A stretch of 10,090 bases of DNA from an uncultured Treponema sp. (GTDB taxonomy: Bacteria > Spirochaetota > Spirochaetia > Treponematales > Treponemataceae). Every line of letters starts with the position of its first letter. Position 1 is the stretch's first letter. The notes beneath the pieces were generated by a model that was not told the origin of the DNA, made no database searches, and worked only from the letters and a program-made list of their open reading frames with translations. The DNA is taken from positions 1 through 10,090 of the forward strand of contig CAKZZO010000081.1 of NCBI GenBank assembly GCA_937885175.1, read 5' to 3'. Of this stretch, positions 5,583-10,090 are shown piece by piece. A program made the translations under genes and the position numbers.

Positions 5583-6995
5583 ATGATTTACACAGACACA
5601 AGAGATAAAACAGTTGCGACGGATTTTAAGACTGCCGTTATGAGCGGTATGAATGAAAAAACGGGCGGACTGTACATTCCGGTGGAATTCCCCAAACTGG
5701 ACAGGGAATTCATCAATCGGACGACTGAGCCCAGTTTTAGGGATATTGCCTTTGAAATGGCAAAGCCCTATGTAAAAGGTGAGATTCCTGACGGCGATTT
5801 AAGCGCAATCATTCAGGATGCCTATCCCTTTTTGGCAAAAGTTGTTCCTCTTGACCCCACCGCCTATGTCCTTGAACTTTTTCACGGACCGACCTGTGCA
5901 TTCAAGGATTTTGGTGCGCGTTTTATGGCTCGCGTCATGTCCTACTTTAACCGTGGAGAAGACACAAAACTGCATATTTTGGTTGCAACAAGTGGAGATA
6001 CCGGCAGTGCTGTTGGCAGTGCCTTCCATAATGTACCCGGTCTTGACGTAACCATTCTCTATCCTGAGGGAAAAATCAGTCCTCTGCAGGAAAAGCAGTT
6101 GTCCACATTTGACGGCAATGTTCGCGCCCTCAGGGTAAAGGGAACCTTTGATGACTGTCAGAAACTGGTTAAGACAGCCTTTACTGACAAGGAACTGCGT
6201 TCAAAACTCCGCCTTTCCTCAGCAAACTCCATCAATATTGCCCGCCTCTTGCCCCAGAGTTTCTACTATATGTATTCAGCACTCGTGGTGCGCAATCAAA
6301 GCTGGCGCGTAAATAAGATTGAGTCTCCTGCGATTATAACAGTCGTTCCCAGCGGAAATTTCGGAAACCTCACTAGTGGTCTTATCGCCCGTGAAATGGG
6401 CGCTCCTATCACAGGTTTTGTTGCGGCAACAAATACGAACCGCACGGTTCCAGACTGGATTGCAACGGGAACTTATCAGGCTCGCCCTTCTGTAGAAACC
6501 TATGCGAATGCCATGGATGTGGGGGCTCCCAGCAATTATGAGCGTATCATTGCAATGTATTCGCTGGAAGAGGTTCGCCAGCTCTTTGCTTCCTACTGGC
6601 TGGATAATGACGGTATCGTTAAGTCTATCAAGCATTGTTTTGACCGTACGGGCTACACGATTGATCCTCACGGTGCCGTTGGCTGGAAGGCATGGGATGA
6701 TATCCGTAGCGGTGCGCTCAAATCTCTTAAAGACGGCAATAAGGGCGACTACACAAAGCCTGGCCTTACCCCCAACCTGCCCTCTTGGGCTGATGCCGTA
6801 CTGGATAAAAAAGCCGTGGGAATCATTCTGGAGACTGCCCATCCCGCAAAGTTTGGCGCAACCGTCACGCAGGCTATCGGCAGAGAGCCGATTATTCCAG
6901 AGGCCCTGGAGCGTGTCTTAAAACTGGAAGATAAATCCATTCCTATGGAAAATGAGTATGCCAAGTTCAAGGACTGGCTTCTGGCAAATCTGTAG
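5583..6995 (+). CDS. thrC: Threonine synthase
   Basis: ThrC is a PLP enzyme that converts O-phospho-L-homoserine and water to L-threonine and phosphate, the last step of threonine synthesis. At 470 residues it belongs to the longer E. coli/yeast-like form. Visible motifs: the N-terminal MIYTDTRDKT start with GGLYIP (28-33), HGPTCAFKDFGARF (101-114) with PLP lysine K108, ATSGDTGSA (135-143) for the phosphate of PLP, SANSINIARLLPQ (213-225), PSGNFGN (256-262), MDVGAPSN (311-318) and ETAHPAKF near the C-terminus. AGGA (5572-5575) lies seven bases before the ATG. The gene is 15 bases behind the lipoprotein gene and no separate promoter is evident, so cotranscription is likely. No homoserine kinase or dehydrogenase gene is nearby. 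A hairpin follows the stop codon. Confidence 0.97.
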   Translation: MIYTDTRDKTVATDFKTAVMSGMNEKTGGLYIPVEFPKLDREFINRTTEPSFRDIAFEMAKPYVKGEIPDGDLSAIIQDAYPFLAKVVPLDPTAYVLELFHGPTCAFKDFGARFMARVMSYFNRGEDTKLHILVATSGDTGSAVGSAFHNVPGLDVTILYPEGKISPLQEKQLSTFDGNVRALRVKGTFDDCQKLVKTAFTDKELRSKLRLSSANSINIARLLPQSFYYMYSALVVRNQSWRVNKIESPAIITVVPSGNFGNLTSGLIAREMGAPITGFVAATNTNRTVPDWIATGTYQARPSVETYANAMDVGAPSNYERIIAMYSLEEVRQLFASYWLDNDGIVKSIKHCFDRTGYTIDPHGAVGWKAWDDIRSGALKSLKDGNKGDYTKPGLTPNLPSWADAVLDKKAVGIILETAHPAKFGATVTQAIGREPIIPEALERVLKLEDKSIPMENEYAKFKDWLLANL

Positions 6996-7007
6996 CGAAA
7001 GAATGGA

Positions 7008-7036
7008 GGCTATCCGATAAGCATATATGGATAGCC
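7008..7036. terminator. Hairpin between thrC and the convergent deaminase gene
   Basis: GGCTATCC (7008-7015) pairs perfectly with GGATAGCC (7029-7036) across a 13-base loop, 13 bases after the thrC stop. Downstream on the plus strand comes CCGCTTGC and then a short TTTTATT run, so the U-tract is displaced. On the other strand only a weak ATTCTTTC follows. It is the sole candidate terminator for both converging units. Confidence 0.55.
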
Positions 7037-7051
7037 CCGCTTGCTGTTTTA

Positions 7052-7543
7052 TTACATATCCTTGTATTGTTGCACTTCGTCTTCGAGATGCTCAATTTTT
7101 ATACCTGCTTCCTTGAACATTCGTAATGAATCTTCTTCGTCATGGTAATGCTTTTCGCAGACTACTCGCTTTATGCCGCAGTTGATAATCAGCATGGCAC
7201 AAGTCATGCATGGTGTCATCTTGCAGTAGACCGTGGCTCCGTCAATGGTAATGCCGCGTTTTGCCGCCTGGCAGATGGCGTTCTGCTCTGCGTGAACCGT
7301 ACGTACACAATGCTGACTGATGGAGCCGTCTGTATGGATTACCTTGCGCATCAAGTGTCCTGCTTCATCGCAATGGGGTAATCCTGCAGGGCTTCCTACA
7401 TAGCCGGTTACGAGAATCTGATTGTCACGGGCAATGACACAGCCGCTTCGTCCGCGGTCACAGGTAGCGCGTTTTGCCACCGTGCGGCAGACTTCCATAA
7501 AATATTCATCCCATGTCGGGCGTACGTAGGTTTCTTCAGCCAT
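7052..7543 (-). CDS. dCMP deaminase family protein (ComEB-like)
   Basis: This 163-residue zinc enzyme of the cytidine/deoxycytidylate deaminase family probably converts dCMP to dUMP in the cytoplasm, feeding thymidylate synthesis. It has the N-terminal RPTWDEYFM signature of dCMP deaminases (8-16), then HAE (84-86) with zinc ligand H84 and proton-shuttle E86, and TPCMTC (110-115) with zinc ligands C112 and C115. Additional C28, H57 and C58 fit the second metal site of some relatives. The usual GYNG loop reads GYVG, with Val49 in place of the sugar-contacting asparagine, so substrate preference is less certain than family. The start lies only five bases after the permease stop with no strong ribosome site, which suggests cotranscription and translational coupling with the permease. 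Confidence 0.85.
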   Translation of the reverse strand: MAEETYVRPTWDEYFMEVCRTVAKRATCDRGRSGCVIARDNQILVTGYVGSPAGLPHCDEAGHLMRKVIHTDGSISQHCVRTVHAEQNAICQAAKRGITIDGATVYCKMTPCMTCAMLIINCGIKRVVCEKHYHDEEDSLRMFKEAGIKIEHLEDEVQQYKDM

Positions 7544-7548
7544 ATTTT

Positions 7549-8871
7549 TTATTTTACCGCCTCAAAGATAATGTCTGCAAGGAATACAATGGCAAGAATC
7601 CAGGTAATCACTGGAATGTTCTTTGCTTTCTTTGCAAAAATGTTGCACAGCACGAAGGCAATCATGCCGAACTGGATGCCTTTTGCAATTGAGTAGGCAA
7701 AGGGCATGACAATAATCGTAATGAATGCAGGAATGCCTTCCACCGGATCCTTAAAATTGATGTCGCTGATGGAACTCAGCATCAAGAAGCCGACGAAAAT
7801 CAATGCCGGTGCGGTTGCTGCTGCCGGAATCAGGGAAAAGAGCGGACTCAGGAAAATTGAAACCAGGAAGAGGATTGCTGTAACAACGGATGCAAGCCCC
7901 GTGCGGGCACCTGCCGCAACGCCTGCTGAGCTTTCAACATAACTGGTAACAGTAGAAGTTCCCAGACAGGCGCCGATGACCGTTCCGATTGCATCCGCCA
8001 TCATAGCCCGCCGGCCTCCAACGATACCTGTTTCGCGGGATGCAAGACCGGCCTGCTCGCTTACGCCAAACAAAGTTCCGATTGTATCAAAAAGGTCAGT
8101 AAAGAGGAAGGTGAAGAAAACAACAAAGAATTTGAGCGTCAGTACGTTCTGCCATTCAAACAGAAAGAGATGGGGTGCAGTCGGCGTGGAAAAAGGCTTG
8201 AAGCCTTCAGGAACGGAGGTTACGCCAAAGGGAATGCCGATGATTGTTGTAATGACGATGCCGATGAGGATGGCACCTGGCACCTTGAGCATGTAGAGGG
8301 CAATGGTGACTACCAGACCAATCATTGCGACAATTGCCGATACGTGTTCCCCGTTAAAATTGACGAAGCCAATCAGTGTGCCCGTATCTCCGGATGCAAT
8401 GCCTGCGTTTGCCAGACCAATCAGGGCGATAAAAAAACCGATACCGACGGCAACTGCTTTTCTAAGCGAACGGGGAATGGATTCCATAATCAGCGTACGC
8501 ACGCCAAAGATTGAAAGAAGGATGAAAAGAATTCCCTCAACCAAAACTGCGGTCAATGCAAAAGCCGGTGTACAGCCCATACCCAATACAACCGAATAGG
8601 TAAAGAATGCGTTCAGTCCCAATCCTGGAGCAAGCGCGATAGGCAGATTTGCGCAGAATGCCATGACCAGGGTTGCGATTGCCGCAGATATTGCCGTTGC
8701 GGTAAAGACACCGCCCCAGGACAGCCCCGTTTCTGCTCCCACAAAAGTTCCCGAAAGGATGCCCGGGTTTACTGCAAGGATGTATGACATTGCAAGAAAT
8801 GTTGTAATGCCACCGATAATTTCACGACTGATTGTCGTCTCTCTTTCCTGCAACTTAAAGAATGAATCCAT
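7549..8871 (-). CDS. Purine permease, AzgA/PbuG family (NCS2)
   Basis: This 440-residue inner-membrane protein belongs to the AzgA/PbuG branch of nucleobase:cation symporters, whose known members import adenine, guanine or hypoxanthine. Most of the chain is hydrophobic segments, starting with IIGGITTFLAMSYILAVNPG (18-37). Family motifs are clear: APGLGLNAFF (81-90), TFLFTDLFDTIGTLFGV (254-270) and GTSTVTSYVESSAG (304-317) followed by GARTGL (321-326). The start is fixed by GGAGG (8884-8888), twelve bases upstream, and by an in-frame stop just before the ATG. Its promoter is at 8905-8934. The deaminase gene follows after five bases, giving a small nucleotide-supply operon. The substrate cannot be narrowed beyond purine bases. 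The leader is too short for the purine riboswitch that controls pbuG in Bacillus. Confidence 0.93.
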   Translation of the reverse strand: MDSFFKLQERETTISREIIGGITTFLAMSYILAVNPGILSGTFVGAETGLSWGGVFTATAISAAIATLVMAFCANLPIALAPGLGLNAFFTYSVVLGMGCTPAFALTAVLVEGILFILLSIFGVRTLIMESIPRSLRKAVAVGIGFFIALIGLANAGIASGDTGTLIGFVNFNGEHVSAIVAMIGLVVTIALYMLKVPGAILIGIVITTIIGIPFGVTSVPEGFKPFSTPTAPHLFLFEWQNVLTLKFFVVFFTFLFTDLFDTIGTLFGVSEQAGLASRETGIVGGRRAMMADAIGTVIGACLGTSTVTSYVESSAGVAAGARTGLASVVTAILFLVSIFLSPLFSLIPAAATAPALIFVGFLMLSSISDINFKDPVEGIPAFITIIVMPFAYSIAKGIQFGMIAFVLCNIFAKKAKNIPVITWILAIVFLADIIFEAVK

Positions 8872-8904
8872 TTTTTAAATGTGCCTCCAAAAAATCAATG
8901 CTGC

Positions 8905-8934
8905 ATTATATCATTCTTCTTGAAAGAAAAACAA
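8905..8934 (-). promoter_or_regulatory. Promoter of the permease-deaminase operon
   Basis: On the minus strand a perfect -10 TATAAT (8905-8910) is preceded after 18 bases by a weak -35 TTGTTT (8929-8934). The predicted leader is about 27 bases and contains the GGAGG ribosome site at 8884-8888. Confidence 0.6.
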
Positions 8935-8944
8935 TATGACAACC

Positions 8945-8973
8945 TTGCAATTATTGAAAGAAGTCTCTAAAAT
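8945..8973 (+). promoter_or_regulatory. Promoter of the second lipoprotein gene
   Basis: -35 TTGCAA (8945-8950), 17-base spacer, -10 TAAAAT (8968-8973). The predicted start near 8980 leaves a very short leader with AGGAG (8983-8987) six bases before the ATG at 8994. The promoter is divergent from that of the permease operon. Confidence 0.55.
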
Positions 8974-8993
8974 ACAGGCAATAGGAGTCTTCC

Positions 8994-9998
8994 ATGAAAA
9001 AAACATATCCACTTATTTGTGCCGCACTTTCAGCAATGGTCTTTGCTTCATGCGGCAGTTCAAAAGAAGTTGCAGAAGCCCAGCAGACGGCTGTTGAAAG
9101 GGTCGAGGCAGAGGTTGCTTCAGCCGCTGCGGATGCAGCAAAAGAAGTTGTCGAAGAAGCAAAGGATGAGTCTTTGGGAAAAATCATTCCGGTGCCCAAC
9201 GCAAATGGCGATATCGTGCTGAATGTTGCTCTTCCTGATAATACAACGGCAATCAACCTCTATCGTAGGGCTGATGGTGAAGCGGAATTCCAGCTGGTCT
9301 ATCAGGCTTGGGGTGAAAATGCCTCTGCAAAGGACTCAAAGGGTAAGAAAATTGAAATCATTGATTATTTCGTGGAGACAGGCAAGAAGTACAACTACAA
9401 ATGCAATTTCCGCCTGCTGAATGATCCGAATCAGACTGCGTATGACCAGAAGAACATAGGCGGCCTGGAGTCAAATGAAATAACCATACTTCCCATTAAG
9501 GGCTATGGTGACTTTAAGTTGACCAACACACCAAAAGCAAGTTATGAGGAAGCGACTTCCCGTATGACTTTTGAAACCCTGCCGGAAACAAATATGGACA
9601 GTGTGGACTTGCCTGAGGGGCTTGAAAAGCAGCCGGTAAAATTCGTGTATGTAAACCCGGAACTGTACGGCCTGTGGGTTTTTGCTCCCGAAACAACCGA
9701 AACCCCTGTCTTTATCACCCTTGGCAAAATCGAAAATATCGATTCCCCTGCTGACCCCAAGGCAGTGATGATTGACACTCCCCTGCGCTCTGATGATGGA
9801 GACGGTGGCTGGAGACTTTCAATTGACAAAACGACAAAAACCAGCGTAGACGGCTGGACATATGAAGAACACTGGTACCGCAAGTATACGGGCACTTCAT
9901 ACGGCCTTCCTGCATCAATAGTCATCCCTGCAAGCAGCGTGCAGAAAGTGGAAAATACAGAAAATGCCGGAAACGAGCCGGTAATTGATGCCAAATAG
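8994..9998 (+). CDS. Secreted lipoprotein with coiled-coil segment, function unknown
   Basis: I do not recognise this 334-residue protein. AGGAG six bases before the ATG supports the start. Residues 1-19 are a lipoprotein signal peptide with lipobox VFASC, making Cys20 the lipidated residue. Residues about 24-58 are rich in Ala, Glu and Lys with heptad-like spacing and probably form a coiled coil or a rigid stalk above the membrane. Residues about 65-165 (from IPVPNANGDIVLNVALPD, with LYRRADGEAEFQLVYQ and GKKYNYKCNFRL) have the alternating pattern of a fibronectin-III-like beta sandwich; this is inference. The rest is polar and aromatic-rich (GLWVFAPETTE, GWTYEEHWYRKY) with no cysteines. It shares the SCG lipobox style with the lipoprotein at 4572-5567 but no extended similarity. 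It is flanked by its own promoter and the tRNA promoter, so it is probably a single-gene unit. Confidence 0.7.
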   Translation: MKKTYPLICAALSAMVFASCGSSKEVAEAQQTAVERVEAEVASAAADAAKEVVEEAKDESLGKIIPVPNANGDIVLNVALPDNTTAINLYRRADGEAEFQLVYQAWGENASAKDSKGKKIEIIDYFVETGKKYNYKCNFRLLNDPNQTAYDQKNIGGLESNEITILPIKGYGDFKLTNTPKASYEEATSRMTFETLPETNMDSVDLPEGLEKQPVKFVYVNPELYGLWVFAPETTETPVFITLGKIENIDSPADPKAVMIDTPLRSDDGDGGWRLSIDKTTKTSVDGWTYEEHWYRKYTGTSYGLPASIVIPASSVQKVENTENAGNEPVIDAK

Positions 9999-10027
9999 TT
10001 GACACGATTTTTCTGCTTTGCTATAAT
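9999..10027 (+). promoter_or_regulatory. Consensus promoter of tRNA-Gly
   Basis: Perfect -35 TTGACA (9999-10004), 17-base spacer and perfect -10 TATAAT (10022-10027). The -35 box begins on the base after the lipoprotein stop codon. Transcription should begin near 10034, leaving a short 5' leader before the mature tRNA at 10041. It is the strongest promoter in the window, as expected for a stable RNA gene. Confidence 0.85.
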
Positions 10028-10040
10028 GACGGTACATTTT

Positions 10041-10090
10041 GCGGCAGTCATATAACGGCTATTATCTCAGCCTTCCAAGCTGAAGACGAG
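10041..10090 (+). tRNA. tRNA-Gly(UCC), 3' end cut by the window
   Basis: The first 50 bases of a glycine tRNA are present. Acceptor strand GCGGCAG (10041-10047) is followed by a D arm with AACGGCTATT, then anticodon stem TCAGC/GCTGA (10067-10071 with 10079-10083) around loop CTTCCAA, giving anticodon TCC at 10074-10076. From memory it matches E. coli tRNA-Gly(UCC) closely; where that has a G10-C25 pair this one has A-T, a compensated change. The T arm and 3' acceptor strand lie beyond the window. It decodes GGA and GGG glycine codons. Confidence 0.93.

Noticed and set aside
6276..6842. 188-codon open frame antisense to thrC
   Set aside because: It overlaps conserved thrC sequence, lacks a ribosome site and has no recognisable domain.
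8872..8993. Purine riboswitch in front of the permease, as in Bacillus pbuG
   Set aside because: The predicted leader is about 27 bases, too short for the three-helix aptamer, and no such structure is seen.
1..10090. Insertion sequences, phage genes, CRISPR arrays or tandem repeats
   Set aside because: None seen on reading both strands; the gaps are short and filled by promoters or a hairpin.

Overview
The window looks like the chromosome of a host-associated spirochaete, most likely a Treponema. The reasons are two secreted lipoproteins with short 'SCG' lipoboxes, the style of folC (P-loop GSKGKGS) and the mix of compact metabolic genes. This is a judgement from gene style, not a database result. 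It is nearly all coding. There are nine protein genes, one cut by the left edge, and a tRNA cut by the right edge. No gap between genes exceeds about 130 bases, and I see no mobile element, CRISPR array or long repeat.

Left block (1-1827, minus strand). A two-gene sulfur-transfer operon holds a JAMM metallopeptidase followed, with a 10-base overlap, by a three-domain protein: MoaD/ThiS-like sulfur carrier, MoeB/ThiF-like E1 adenylyltransferase, then rhodanese. The carrier's Gly-Gly, normally a free C-terminus, is internal here, so the adjacent JAMM peptidase is the obvious candidate to release it. The parts match the mycobacterial CysO / MoeZ / Mec+ set, which makes cysteine on a carrier protein. 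The operon promoter is overlapped by a 23-bp palindrome resembling Rrf2-family (CymR/IscR-like) operators. This block is the most interesting part of the window.

Middle block (1920-6995). folC (folate polyglutamylation) reads right and converges on alr (D-alanine for peptidoglycan); their stop codons overlap by 7 bases. Both genes lack a Shine-Dalgarno sequence and have a -10 box exactly six bases before the ATG, which suggests leaderless mRNAs. Divergent from alr is a lipoprotein gene with an Ig-like domain and a possible CsgG/LpoB-like domain. It is followed after 15 bases by thrC (threonine synthase), probably in one transcript.

Right block (7008-10090). A hairpin separates thrC from a convergent minus-strand operon of an AzgA/PbuG-type purine permease and a dCMP-deaminase-family enzyme, both serving nucleotide supply. 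Divergent from it is a second lipoprotein with a coiled-coil segment. A consensus promoter starting on the base after that gene's stop codon drives tRNA-Gly(UCC).
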